A DNA stretch of 64,000 bases from Bicyclus anynana (taxonomy: Eukaryota > Arthropoda > Insecta > Lepidoptera > Nymphalidae), in the NCBI RefSeq assembly GCF_947172395.1, contig NC_069084.1, forward strand, positions 7,255,107-7,319,106, given 5' to 3'. The notes under the pieces were generated by a model. It was given only the letters and a program-made list of their open reading frames with translations, did no database searches and was not told the origin of the DNA. Both the position numbers and the translations under genes were made by a program. This document shows positions 21,040 through 31,497 of this stretch, piece by piece (positions within the stretch are counted from its first letter, which is position 1; every line of letters starts with the position of its first letter).

Positions 21040-21281
21040 AATCAAATCCAGTCCGGGGCATGCACCTCCAACTTTTCAGTTGTGTGCATTTTAAGAAATT
21101 AAATATCACGAATCTCAAACGGTAAAGGAAAAAATATTAGGAAGAAAACTGCATACCTGAGAATTTTCTTAATACTCGACGTGTGTGATGTCTGCTAAGA
21201 TGGGACTAAGGCCTTACCCATATTATTCTGAGAGGATACTCATCCTCAACAGTGAGCCGAATATGGGTCGTTAATGATGAG
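21040..21281 (+). mobile_element. SINE-B lacking its head
   Basis: It begins at the box B region (AATCAAATCCAGTCCGGGGC) and continues to AACAGTGAGCCGAATATGGG. The tRNA-like 5' part is missing. Confidence 0.8.
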
Positions 21282-22479
21282 GTTACAAATCCCTCAACCG
21301 TCCAAGCGTTTTATTTATATCACCCTTCGAAAAATCGATCGATCGAATCGAAAAAATTTTTATAAACAAAAAATTTGAGGGGTCTCTGGCGAAGGTTTGA
21401 AAATCTGGCGAATGGAGACATAATTCCCTCAAGACCTTAAAAAATATCAAGAAATTACGTTCCAAGTTTTTGACTTTTGAGGTTTTAATGGTCGAGATGA
21501 TCGTTGAAATCTACTACCTAGAAAGTTATCATGGTTTAAACTCTACATTTTCATAAAATGAGGTATGTCTGGATGTAGCAGGCTCTTCTTCTACTATGAC
21601 GAGGCGTGATATGTTGATGTATTTTACTGTGCCTTTGCCCTTTTGGAATACTACCAACCGAACCAAAATACTCTGCCATTTATGGTCAGCCATTTATGGT
21701 TCTGAAATGAGACTCGTGCTCAACGGTGAGCCGAATATGGGTTGTCAATGATGATATGGTTCTGATCGATATCGATGAAGTTTTTCTTGAGTGGTTAAGT
21801 TTAGATCAGGATAAAGTAGAAGTAATTTGCTTTCTTCAAAATCGGATGTGCCTATGGAATTTTTTTAAATCCAAAAAACACCCTCCGCCCGTTCATGAAA
21901 AATTCATTTGGAGCGTTAATCTACAACATTATTTCTTTAGTTTACTGTGTCTATAATAATTAAAATTTCACTGTCATTTGTTTCCCAAATCATAGCCTGT
22001 TTTACTAATAATATGTTCTCGTGGACTAGCGAAGAAAAGACTAATTTACACGACTCAACTATATATTACAATACCAAATTATGTTTAATTAATACTAAAT
22101 TCACGCTATTTCATGAAATTTTAAGTAAAAGTGCTAACTACACGTTGTATATTATTGAACTTCACCAAGGGAGTTTCGAGTTTCCAGCGTTCGTAATATT
22201 ATTCTAGTGAGATGCCTAGGTGTAACGTATCTAGTACCTATTAAGTTTCAGATCCTAAAACATCACAGCTGTATTTTCTATTCGAAACCTTCGCCTTGGG
22301 GTACTGGGCTTACTTCCTATTTCCAGCACCTACTGTAATCACAACCCCAGAAAGTTAGTAGTACCTCTATAAAATTGAAAAATTTGAAAACCCCCGAAGG
22401 TCATGAAATTATTAATTACAATCTCGATCAATAATCATCAATATTATCTTACAGTGCGCTCTCATTTGAGGCCCCACTC
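21282..22479. other. Intergenic, SINE-B tail scrap
   Basis: A SINE-B 3' end (CTCGTGCTCAACGGTGAGCC, GAATATGGGTTG) lies at 21701-21755. Short open frames nearby show no recognisable protein features. Confidence 0.45.
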
Positions 22480-22609
22480 GAATAGTTTTGCAGAAATTCG
22501 GTTATTCTTCCCCACTTTCACCCCGCAGAACTTTTAAACGGATCAACCGATTTTTATCAAACATGTCTAAGAACACTCGAACATATTAAGTCCCCTTTCA
22601 CTGCGGTTT

Positions 22610-22664
22610 CTAGTGCGGGGTCGCCATTCTAGCACCTTGGGACCCCATCGGGCATTGGCTCTTC
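22610..22664 (-). mobile_element. RTE internal fragment
   Basis: CTAGTGCGGGGTCGCCATTC, TAGCACCTTGGGACCCC and GGCTCTTC are the reverse complement of the RTE segment encoding GPKVLEWRPRTS. Confidence 0.75.
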
Positions 22665-22926
22665 TACTCGTTTATGATGTAGATTTAGCTACATTGTTAA
22701 AAAAAAAATTAAAAATAGATTCACTAGATCGAGAATTAACCCCTACAATCTCACTAACTCACAAAACTTTCCGTTTTTTAACATCTTAATATATTACCAT
22801 CACGATATCTCTAAAACCGCTTGATGTGGAAAACTGAAATCTGCCAGGAAGGTAGTTATATAGTTAGTAGCAATCCACTAAGAACGAACGTTTTGAACGT
22901 TTCTTTTTTTGTGGTGAATGAGCGGG

Positions 22927-23316
22927 AAGAAGGCTCAAAGTCACACAGCGGGCGATGGAACGAGCTATGGAGTTAGGAGTATCTCTGCGTGATCGAATCA
23001 GAAATGAGGAGATCCGCAGAAGAACCAAAGTCACCGACATAGCTGAATGAGTTGCGAAGCTGAAGTGGCAATGGGCGGGGCACATAGTTCGAAGAGCCGA
23101 TGGACGTTGGGGTCCCAAAGTGCTGGAATGGCGACCCCGCACTAGTAAGCGCAGTGTTGGCCGACCCCCCACCAGGTGGACTGACGACATCAAGCGAGTC
23201 GCAGGGATTCGCTGGATGCAGGTGGCTCAGTATCGTGATGTTTGAAAGTCCTTATAAAAGGCCTATGTCCTGCAGTGGACGTCCATCGGCTGATATGATG
23301 ATGATGATGATGATGA
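22927..23316 (+). pseudogene. RTE reverse transcriptase C-terminus (5'-truncated LINE)
   Basis: It encodes, with a frameshift and a stop, the RTE C-terminal region: RLKVTQRAMERAM, RDRIRNEEIRRRTKVTDIA, LKWQWAGHIVRRADGRWG, VGRPPTRWTDDIKRVAGI, and finally YVLQWTSIG followed by (GAT)n. The 12-bp direct repeats TGAATGAGCGGG at 22915-22926 and 23317-23328 are its target site duplication. The catalytic YxDD domain is absent, so it is dead on arrival. Confidence 0.9.
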
Positions 23317-23435
23317 TGAATGAGCGGGGCACCGGGGCACCGAGTAATACGGTTTTCCACCTAGTACAGGGGCCCTTGCTACTTCTTTGTAAGACTTAGT
23401 TGACGAATAAAGATTTTTTTTAATATTGCATTAAG

Positions 23436-23481
23436 GTATTAAAGACGTCTAAGGGCGGACGAAGTCGCAGGCATCTGCTAG
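23436..23481 (+). mobile_element. Helitron 3' terminus
   Basis: GGGCGGACGAAGTCGCAGGC, ATCTGCTAG, then T: a slightly mutated HEL hairpin with CTAG at 23478-23481. The element may extend left beyond the RTE insertion to about 22480, but the 5' end was not found. Confidence 0.6.
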
Positions 23482-23853
23482 TTAGTACATATAGATGTTA
23501 TATGACTAGGTACGTATATGTAACATAATAACGGTATTTAAACTGAATTAAAAGAAAATCTTGGCCTCGCCTTGAGAACTTCATCGTACATACAAGTCAT
23601 GATATAGTTACAGTGTTTCCCCATCAGCAGTGAGGTCACGCGCGCGCTGTCTATGGTGACAATAGTGACGCGTGACATTCGCGTCACGTCGCGCCTCGAA
23701 TCGGTGACCCGGCGCGGATTTCATTTTGTTACGTTCACGTTTTCATTTCAGGAGATAGATTGGAAAATAGAAAATGTGACTTTCGGGGGGATTTGTTTAT
23801 TCTTTTCGACTTTATTAGCTAGAGGACGTGATTTCTGATTAAATCCAGCAGGA
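23482..23853. other. CpG-dense unique segment
   Basis: 23636-23740 is rich in CpG, with repeated GTGACGCG and GCGTCACG words (TGACGCGTGACATTCGCGTC). It does not match the window's repeats. It could be a promoter or first exon, but no open frame supports a protein. Confidence 0.35.
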
Positions 23854-24027
23854 CAGTTTCTCAAACTCTTGGCTCCATGAACGCCTGTTAAAGTTTAAAA
23901 CAAATACAACGCCAAAAGAAATAATTTTCTGTCAGTCATCAAGCCTCTATTACCGTAAATCTTGTCTCAAACCCTCTACCGCAGAGTGGTGAACCCATAG
24001 AGGCTCACGTACGTTTAAGAAACCCAG
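23854..24027. mobile_element. hAT-like MITE (CAG-TTTCTCAAAC family)
   Basis: It starts CAGTTTCTCAAACTCTTGGC and ends with AGAGGCTCACGT and TTTAAGAAACC. The ends and the interior (CATCAAGC..ATTACCGTAAATCTTGT) match the element at 39873-40195. Imperfect flanking 8-mers (CAGCAGGA/CAGCTGTA) may be the target duplication. Confidence 0.6.
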
Positions 24028-24119
24028 CTGTAGAAGATATAATAATATACTATTATACTTGGACAAATAATAAACTGGCCCTTGTGTCACGAGTACAATT
24101 TACTCGATTATGGGTGGTA

Positions 24120-24290
24120 TTAACATTAGTTATTTATCTTATTTGGAGGGAAGATATCAGCGTTGGTATAAATAAGAGGGTATTTGAAGACTTAAGCTAA
24201 GGTGTTTGTTAGGCAGCGTGGACACTGTCACGCTGCCAGTCGCGTTAGTGATTTTGTATATATCATACAATAATGTTTTGTTGTAATTAT
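24120..24290 (+). repeat. Dispersed repeat with GGCAGCGTG core
   Basis: Contains AAATAAGAGGGTATTTGAAG, TTAGGCAGCGTGGACACTGT and CACGCTGCCAGTCGCG. It is an inverted match to 13076-13225. Confidence 0.55.
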
Positions 24291-24294
24291 TATA

Positions 24295-24770
24295 CAGGGT
24301 GATTCGGACTTTAGTGCGGATATTTTTTTTCGTGGTTCCGTATCATTAATTGAACATAAATCTACAAACAGTTAGATACATTTTATGTATATATTTTTTT
24401 TCAATTTATGTCTCAAAAATAACAAAATAATGGACACATTACCAAACAAACTGCGCAACTGCTGGCGGCACTTTGTAAGACGCCGACAAAGCCGTCGCGT
24501 GCGCATTTAAGTCGAATCACACGTGGTACCACCTACCACCAAAACCACCTACCTAGTAAAGTACCTAGTACCTACCAGCTGATTTTGTAGCTGCCTATTA
24601 CCTAGTACAGCGATAGGGTGACCCTCAAATTTTGTTTAAACGTAAATAACTTTAGCTAACGATAACTTTGTTATTTTTGAGCTAAAAAAAAAAAGAAAAA
24701 ATACGTGATCATTAAATTTTGTTTATGCACAAAATATAAAAATATCCGTACTAAAAAAATTTTCTTCCTG
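24295..24770. mobile_element. Tc1/mariner-like MITE (TA flanks)
   Basis: It starts CAGGGTGATTCGGACTTTAG, TGCGGATATTTTT and ends AAAAATATCCGTACTAA ... CTTCCTG, with TA on each side (24293-24294 and 24771-24772). The terminal repeats are inverted and imperfect over about 36 bp. The 476-bp element has no transposase frame; the TA target is what suggests the superfamily. Confidence 0.6.
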
Positions 24771-24774
24771 TATA

Positions 24775-25226
24775 TGTGTAATAATTGTCTGTCTATATTT
24801 ACATTGTCATTCTAAACATATTAACGTATTATCTTCTAGTATATATTTTTCCATTAAGCTGTCAATATTTTTAAACATCGATATATCTAAAGGAAATTTA
24901 CATATATAAAATATGTAAACATCTGTGAAAAGGAACTGATAAATGTCGATCAACAACCAATATATATTCGCAACGTTCAACGTCAAAATGCAAACGAAAT
25001 GTATGCATTGTCGGAACACGAATATACAACTTACAATAATAGTACGTGGAAAGACGAGCTCACTCCATAATTTCTCTCGGGATGCAATGCAACTATACAA
25101 TATTGCTTACAGGGCTGCCACTGGAAATTGTTATCATTTCAGTGCACGTGTTATGTATTCTTTATTATAATATGTACAATGAAATAGATTTTAAGAAAGA
25201 CTTTCTGTGTTATTGTACATAATACA
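24775..25226. other. AT-rich intergenic, overlapping short frames
   Basis: Minus (24807-25100) and plus (24943-25170) frames overlap. Both lack recognisable motifs and are probably chance. Confidence 0.4.
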
Positions 25227-25523
25227 TCATCATCATCACTATCATTATCAACCCATAGTCGGCTTACTGCTAAGCTCGATTCTCCTCTTAGGATGAGAGT
25301 TAGGCCAATAGTCCACCACGCTGGCCCAATGCGGATTGGCAGACTTCACACCCGAAGAGAATTGAGAAAATCCTCACGATGTTTTCCTTCACCGTTTGAG
25401 ACACGTGATATTTAATTTCTTAAAATGCACACAACTAAAAGTTGGAGGTACTTGCCTCGAACCGGACTAGAACCCACCGGAATTGGAGGCAGAGGTCATA
25501 TTCACTGGGCTCATATCACGGCT
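25227..25523 (-). mobile_element. SINE-B, near full length
   Basis: Right to left: AGCCGTGATATGAGCCCAGT head (with a small insertion), GGTTCTAGTCCGGTTCG box B, and TAGCAGTAAGCCGACTATGG 3' end with a GAT-rich tail. Confidence 0.85.
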
Positions 25524-25877
25524 CCATAAATAATACAGTTGTAATTGTAAGTTTGTGTTGTAAGTATATAATACATTCTGTTTTTGTATTCATTCTGAAC
25601 CCAAAAATATTGTAGAAGGAACACTTCTTTAATCTCAATTGAGCGGTGACGGCACTTACTTTTAATTAACTCATAGGAAATACACCATAGGCGCGCTTTT
25701 CAAAGTCAGTAAACGTTACTCGTACATACTCGTAATGGAGACCTTCCTAGGATAATTTGCATCAATTAGACTGTAGAGTTTGCTATTTCGTGCTTCTATT
25801 ACGTTAATTCTTGTTCTGAACATCATTGCTCCTAAAAACATGCCTGAATATTGAGTACCAAGTCACCACCACACACA
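25524..25877. other. Intergenic, no gene seen
   Basis: No repeat or coding feature was recognised. Confidence 0.45.
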
Positions 25878-26086
25878 CCAGCGGACGCCCGCGACTTCGT
25901 CCACGTGGAATTCCGCGGAAACCATGTCGGAATTTCGGGATGAATGTAGTCTATGTGCTAATCCAGACTACAATATATTTCCATATCAAATTTCAGCCAA
26001 ATCGCTTCAGTAGTCGCATCGCAAAGGAGGAACAAACATACATACACACTTTCGTACAAACTTTTGCCTTTATAATATTAGTGTGA
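25878..26086 (-). mobile_element. HEL subtype 2 (209 bp)
   Basis: On the minus strand it begins TCACACTAATATTATAAAGG and has TTTGTACGAAAGTGTGTATG, GGCTGAAATTTGATATGG and GGAATTCCACGTGGACGAAG. It ends in a hairpin with CTGG in place of CTAG. Confidence 0.75.
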
Positions 26087-26370
26087 TACGTTGTCTCTTT
26101 TTTGAGGTAATGCAAAGGTTGCTTTCTATGTGTTTGTTAACTTATCTGTCTAAGAATTTAAAATGAATTTGATTTACTTAGATTTCAATATCACAGTCGT
26201 CAGCCCTACGTCAGTCTAACAAGCGACATTCGGACTTCATTGTGCAGGTTACCTAGGGACCGTCTTCATATCTAGGTCATAGCCTACGTGTGGAATTTGT
26301 AATCGATATGAGCGAAATGTGCAAACAGGATACAGGAGGCATTTCCCTAGATATGCCATGATCTATTTCC
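26087..26370. other. Intergenic, no gene seen
   Basis: Nothing was recognised. Confidence 0.4.
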
Positions 26371-26655
26371 TTACACCCGGCCTGCACACACGTTGTTGGG
26401 TATTGAGTTACTTTGTCTGAAGTATGTATGTACTTCAGCCTGAATAACACTTACTGCACACTGCACAGTAATCAGTGAGATGTTATGTCTCCTAGAGTAG
26501 CAATGGTGACATAAAGTGCACCACCGGGATGTCCTTTTGTGATGTCCATTAATAAAATTCGATGCCATTTGAAAAATTAAATACGTATACCTATTTGAAA
26601 ATATTAAGTGGTTGGTTCTGTTTTCTGACCTTAATATGAACGTAATTATTTTCAC
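26371..26655 (-). pseudogene. Possible Cys-rich transposase tail, frameshifted
   Basis: The minus strand encodes HKRTSRWCTLCHHC, and after a frame change YCAVCSKCYSG. This CxxC...CxxC...C spacing, with basic residues between, resembles the C-terminal cysteine-rich domain of piggyBac-type transposases. No DDD catalytic region is present and the frame is broken, so this is a tentative resemblance only. Confidence 0.2.
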
Positions 26656-26682
26656 AATTGGTTTTTGTGAATCATTTAGATA

Positions 26683-26995
26683 TCATCACCATCATCATTA
26701 TTAACCCATATTCGGCTTACTGCTGAGCTCGAGTCTCCTCTCAGAATGAAAGTGGTTGGGCCGCCACGCTGGTTCAATGCGGATTGATAGACTTCACACA
26801 CGCAGAGAATTAAGAAAAATCTCTGGTGTGCAGGTTTCCTCACGATGTTGTTCCTTCACCATTTGAGACACGTGATATCTAATTTCTTAAAATGCACACA
26901 ACTGAAAAGTTCTAAGTGCATGCCCGGACCGGATTCGAACCCATTACCCTCCGGAATCGGAGGTAGAGGCCGTATCCACTGGGCTATCACGACTC
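26683..26995 (-). mobile_element. SINE-B, near full length
   Basis: Right to left: GTCGTGATAGCCCAGTGGAT head, GGGTTCGAATCCGGTCCGG box B, CACTTAGAACTTTTCAG, and 3' CAGCAGTAAGCCGAATATGG. Confidence 0.9.
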
Positions 26996-27331
26996 TCATT
27001 TACGTATGGGTCTAACAAATGCAACAGTTGAAAACTTTATAAATGCAAAACTGAATAATAAATTGTAATTATTTTTCGCGATACTGCAGATATGTGCATG
27101 AGAAGTTATAGTAAATAGAAAGTCTTTGATTCAGAAATTTCATTGACCCTAAAAGCCTTAAAGTACAACGGTAGTAATTGTTTGTTGTTACCTTTTTAAT
27201 GAGCAGCCCTTCATTTGGCTAAGGTAATTAATTACACAACAAAACAGCATAAACTACTGAATGCATTCCATTCAAACGCGGGGGTCGCAAATGAACAATT
27301 AATGTGTTTAACTTTGCTCGTTATACTACCA
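26996..27331. other. Intergenic, no gene seen
   Basis: AT-rich, nothing recognised. Confidence 0.45.
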
Positions 27332-27526
27332 CTAGCTGACGCCGCGCGGTTTTACCCGCGTGGTTACCGTTCCCGTAGGAATATGGGGATAATATAGCCT
27401 TCCTCGATAAATGGGCTATCTAACACAGAAAGAATTTTTCAAAACGGACCAGTAGTTCCTGAGATTAGCGCGTTCAATCAAACAAACAAACAAACAAACT
27501 CTTCAGCTTTATTATATTAGAATAGA
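27332..27526 (-). mobile_element. Complete HEL (195 bp)
   Basis: On the minus strand the 5' end is TCTATTCTAATATAATAAAG, then (GTTT)n, and the 3' hairpin is CGCGGGTAAAACCGCGCGGC with GTCAGCTAG. The flanking bases are the expected A and T. Confidence 0.85.
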
Positions 27527-27649
27527 TTTCGGTTACACCTACAGTTTGACGTTCATTTTAAGTACGAGATAAAAACCGTAATTGTTTGTCTTAGTTTTCA
27601 TATAGATTCCATATAAAGTTTTTACACCATATGAAAATACGTTTTATCT

Positions 27650-28204
27650 TTTAATCGTGTGTGTGTGTGTGTGCGTGTGTGTATTTGTGTGTGTGTGTGT
27701 GTGTTTGTTCCTCTTTTACACTGCGGCTACTGAACCGATTTGGCTGAAAGGAATGGAAATAGATTTTACTCTGGATTAACACATATACTACTTTTCATCC
27801 CGGAAAAATCCATGGTTATCGCGAGATATATTTTTTTGTTTTATTCTATACAAGTTAGCCCATGACTACAATCTCACCTGATGGTAAGTGATAATGCTAT
27901 CAAAGATGGAAGTGGGCTAACTTGTCAGGAGTAGGATGAAAATCCACACCCCTTTCAGTTTCTACCCGACATCGTACCGGAACGCTAAATCGCTTGGCGG
28001 TACGTCTTTGCCGGTTGGGTGGTAACATGCCACGGCCGAAGCCTCCAGACCTGGACCAACTAAGAAAACCTCAATCAACCCAGCCAGGTATCGAACCCAG
28101 GACCTCCATCTTGAAATTCCACCGCGCACACCACTGCGCCATGGATGCCGTCAAACTTGTAAAAAACTGAATTCCACGCGGACGAAGTCGCGGGCGTCCG
28201 CTAG
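27650..28204 (+). mobile_element. HEL subtype 2 interrupted by SINE-A
   Basis: A (GT)n microsatellite (27656-27705) leads into TTTGTTCCTCTTTTACACTG, GATTTTACTCTGGATTAACA and TCCCGGAAAAATCCATGG. After the SINE it resumes at AAAAACTGAATTCCACGCGG and ends in CGTCCGCTAG at 28204 plus T. The 5' end is blurred by the microsatellite. Confidence 0.75.
27838..28150 (-). mobile_element. SINE-A, full length, nested in a Helitron
   Basis: Minus strand: head GACGGCATCCATGGCGCAGT, box B GGGTTCGATACCTGGCTGGG, GGTCCAGGTCTGGAGG, GCGTTCCGGTACGATGTCG, and the 3' end TCATGGGCTAACTTGTA. It splits the surrounding Helitron and is therefore younger than it. Confidence 0.85.
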
Positions 28205-28357
28205 TCGTTAATAAAATCTTTTGAACGGTTATGCCGTTTTTTGTGTCTATGAATCTATGTTCTAATTTACCATTTTTTTTCTTAGATGCCTTTTTATTCA
28301 GTGTCAAGTTACCCCTTGACTACGAATTCACCTGCAGGCTAATTTGATGTATGCTAG

Positions 28358-28468
28358 TTGAAAATTTATACGAATTTGAGATTTTATGTAACAAATGTCA
28401 TCCAGTGCTTACTGGTGGATATCATGCAGTAGATGACATTTCTCAATTGATTTGATGTTTATTTTAAT
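28358..28468 (+). repeat. Repeat with AAATGTCATCCAGTGC, copy 1
   Basis: TGAGATTTTATGTAACAAAT, GTCATCCAGTGC, GATGACATTT and TTTGATGTTTATTTTAAT match 32975-33098. AAATGTCATC and GATGACATTT are inverted with respect to each other, so this may be a short MITE. Confidence 0.6.
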
Positions 28469-28499
28469 AGGTTGATAATAAAGAAGATAGGGAATAGGC

Positions 28500-28770
28500 C
28501 AGATGGTGTTTAGCGACGATGCAGTCACTTAACGGCAAATACTTTTCGGCTGTTAGGAGGCTTCGGCCATGGCTAGTTACCACCCTACCGGCAAAGACGT
28601 ACCGATAAAACGATTTAGCATTCCGGTACGATGCCGTGTAGAAACCGAAAGGGATGTGGATTGTCTTCCTACTTCTACCAATCCGCTCCGTTTACCACCT
28701 TAGATCTTACATAATCACTTACCATCAGGTGAGATTTTGGTCAAGGGCTTAACTTGTAAGGAATAAAAAA
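28500..28770 (+). mobile_element. SINE-A without head
   Basis: AGGCTTCGGCCATGGCTAGT, TACCACCCTACCGGCAAAGA, TTAGCATTCCGGTACGATG and the 3' end CACTTACCATCAGGTGAGAT, CAAGGGCTTAACTTGTAAG. The tRNA-like part is replaced by unrelated sequence. Confidence 0.8.
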
Positions 28771-28849
28771 AATCTAAGATGCGAGCGAGCTTTCTTATAC
28801 TTGGAAGTGGTACCTCGAATGGTTTAGAAAATCCCTTGACGGTACGTAA

Positions 28850-28930
28850 TTGTCAGTAACATAAAATCAGTGACCCGAGCTGGGAATCAAACCTAGGACC
28901 TTTCTGTTACGAACCACAGCGATACTAAGA
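28850..28930 (-). mobile_element. tRNA-like SINE head
   Basis: Minus strand: GTATCGCTGTGGTTCGTAAC and GGTCCTAGGTTTGATTCCCA (box B-like). It is a partial, diverged SINE start. Confidence 0.4.
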
Positions 28931-28991
28931 AGGTCGTCAAAGACCCGATATTGCGAAGTCATTCAGATGTTTGGTGAGATGTAGATAAGAT

Positions 28992-29746
28992 GGGCCAGTC
29001 GTGATAGCCCAGTGGATATGACCTCTGCCTTCGATTCGGAAAGTGTAGGTTCAAATCCGGTCCGGGGGTTGCACCTCCAACTTTTCAGTTATGTAAATTT
29101 TAAGAAATTAAATATCATGTGTCTCAAACGCTGTTGTTGTTGTTTCTCAAACGTATAGTTGAGAACGCTGCACTCGAAATTGTAAACGAATACATATACC
29201 TAGGACATATGATCCAGTTAGGTAGGTCCAGTTTCGCGAAAGAGGTGAACCGTCGAATCCAACTCGGCTGGGCTGCATTCGGGAAACTTCGCGACATCTT
29301 TTCGTCCGAAATTCCTCAGTGCCTGAAGACAAAAGTCTTCGTGCGTGCGTGTTGCCAGTGATGACCTATGGTCCCGAGACTTGGTCGCTAACTATGGGCC
29401 TCATAAGAAGGCTCAGAGTCACACAGCGGGCGATGGAAGGAGCTATGTTAGAAGTATCTCTGCGTGATCGAATCAGAAATGAGGAGATCCGCTGAAGAAC
29501 CAAAGTCACCGACATAGCTCAACGAGTTGCGAAGCTAAAGTGGCTGAAGGGGCGGGGCACATAGTGCCAAGGTGCTGGAATGGCGACCCCGTACTAGTAA
29601 GCGCAGTGTTGGCCGAGGTCCCACCAGGTGGACTGACGACATCAAACGAGTCGCAGGGATTCGCTGGATGCAGGTGGCTCAGTAACGTGATGTTTGGAAG
29701 TCCCTACAAAAGGCCTATGTCCTGCAGTGGACGTCCATCGGCTGAT

Positions 29747-29779
<33 letters not shown>

Positions 29780-29942
29780 TCTCAAACGATGAAGGAAAAA
29801 CATCGTGAGGAAACCTGCATACCTTAGAATTTTCCAGTTCCAGTGGACTATTGGCCTAACCCCTCTCATTCTGAGAGGAGACTCGTGCTTAACAGTGAGC
29901 CAAAAATGGGTTGCTAATGATGATGACGATGATGATGATGAT
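28992..29942 (+). mobile_element. SINE-B split by an RTE insertion
   Basis: The left half 28992-29130 (CGTGATAGCCCAGTGGATAT head, GGTTCAAATCCGGTCC box B) and the right half 29778-29942 (GATGAAGGAAAAACATCG ... AACAGTGAGCCAAAAATGGG) are contiguous once the RTE and one copy of TGTCTCAAACG are removed. Confidence 0.9.
29131..29777 (+). pseudogene. RTE reverse transcriptase C-terminus (longest copy)
   Basis: This is the longest RTE fragment here. The frame opens with NEYIYLGHMIQLGR, EVNRRIQLGWAAFGKLRDIF, then after a frameshift MTYGPETWSL and RLRVTQRAMEGAM, RDRIRNEEIR. It ends with VSAVLAE/VGR-equivalent, WTDDIKRVAGIRWMQ, YVLQWTSIG and (GAT)n. Only sequence downstream of the polymerase active site remains. 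The flanking 11-bp duplication TGTCTCAAACG (29120-29130, 29778-29788) proves insertion by target-primed reverse transcription into a SINE-B. Confidence 0.92.
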
Positions 29943-30597
29943 GAGATAAGACAAAAGATCAAAAGTGCAGTTATAAGAACATACAACAACAAACAGTTTG
30001 TTTACTTTATGTAGCAAACTTCTTAAGTTGGATCACGATGAAGCGGGTAAACTAGGAAATTGAATATTGCGAGTCACGACTCGCGCCTGGTGTATAGGAA
30101 ATTAGATCATTCGCTCTTGAAGCCTCAAAACAGTTTAGATTTACCTTATTTTACCTTTTCTTTTTAAGTAAATTTCAAAATAATCATAGGGAATTATTAT
30201 TAACAGTCAGGGCCTGCCTTATAAAGGGGAGGGATTTGGAGCTTATTCCCATTCTGCTTCAACGCTGGTTGACGGGAGGGTTTTAATGATAAGTTATTAA
30301 ATGACTATTTTCACATGTGATGATAATGACAGAGAACCACGCCTTAACGTACTCTCTCTCTCTAAGAGAGTGAATACCATAAACTCCAAGCTGAAAATTA
30401 AACGTGAGTAGTTTCTTTAAGTATTATAATTCTTACTGTATATTTGTTATTATATTATTGTTTATAGTTTATTTGTTAGCACTACTATTATTACAACGTT
30501 TTACTATTCTTGTACGCTCAAACTGAAATGTAACTTTCACATAAGTGAATGAGTTAATTCTTAGTGAAATAATAAATATTTTAAACCCTATTATGTA
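29943..30597. other. Intergenic, no gene seen
   Basis: AT-rich. A CTCTCTCTCTAAGAGAG hairpin lies near 30353-30370. Confidence 0.45.
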
Positions 30598-30895
30598 CTA
30601 GCGGACCCGGTCAAGCTTCGTTTTGACCAATATGCGCTTTTTCCCTAATTACTACCCTACCCTACGCATATCCTTTCCCTACCCTATCCCTACCCTACCC
30701 AAACTGAAAATAGGGTGAAAAAAATTGAAAACTGCGAAAATATCCCATGTAACTCCTTCACTCTCTCTTTTAAGGGGTTGGGGACGGATTTTCAAAATAG
30801 TCTGCATATCCAATTTTTAACTTTCTGCCTTGAAAATTGCGGAATGCTCCATACAAACCACCAACCCCCATTTTAGGGAAGTGGGGGTTAAAAAG
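30598..30895 (-). mobile_element. Helitron, GGGTA subfamily
   Basis: On the minus strand the 3' end is GAAGCTTGACCGGGTCCGCTAG ending at 30598. It is preceded by a GGGTAGGGTAGGGATAGGGT-type tract (plus strand CCCTA repeats at 30640-30710). The terminus is identical in type to 7501-7504. The left limit of its interior is uncertain. Confidence 0.65.
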
Positions 30896-30945
30896 TGTTC
30901 TGAAAGGGCTTGTAAACTAAGTGTGACTTTGACTTCGACTTTATT
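30896..30945 (+). mobile_element. LINE 3' tip (TTTGACTT repeats)
   Basis: GGGCTTGTAAACTAAGTGTG, ACTTTGACTTCGACTTTATT resembles the terminal tandem of the jockey/CR1-type element at 61500-61711. Confidence 0.4.
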
Positions 30946-31497
30946 GCATGTGTAAGCCAATCTGTGGCATATTACTAAGTGGTACTATAAGCCTCATGTC
31001 TATAATCGCTGGCTTTCGATCGGAACAAAGCAATGCTTTTTGGCAGCAGAAAAAAGTTTGGCAGCAATACTTCCTTTGACGAGTTCTGTCAAATTGTCAT
31101 CTAATACTAATGTAAAGAGCCAAAACTTATTGCCCTTGCCCAGACATCATCCTTAACCCCATCTTGTATGAGCATGGTAACTAGCATTTTGTGGATATAA
31201 TTGTTGTCCCAATGTAGATGATTTGAAGTAATGCTTCCAATGTTGAAGTACTCCATAACTCCCAAAATCCCTGGGAGCTGTGTTAGCTTCAACATTGTAA
31301 ATAACAATAATATATCCATGACATTTTTGTAGAGAATAATATTTTGCAAGCGAAACGAATTACGATATGGAAACCTCCACGGATCAGTCTGCAGGAATAA
31401 TGTCACAGAGGAAATAAGAATAAACTATGATGTTACGTTCATGATGTTATATTTACGAGGTAACACTACTGCGAGCTAGGAAGGGCAATACAATAAT
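30946..31497. other. Intergenic with an unrecognised 99-aa minus frame
   Basis: Minus frame 31107-31406 encodes a hydrophobic-mixed peptide ending KDDVWARAISFGSLH. There is no motif, splice context or poly-A signal, so it is probably chance or transposon-derived. Confidence 0.3.

Noticed and set aside
29642..29992. 116-aa minus frame with poly-Ser/poly-His
   Set aside because: Produced by reading (GAT)n microsatellites and RTE/SINE DNA in the antisense direction.
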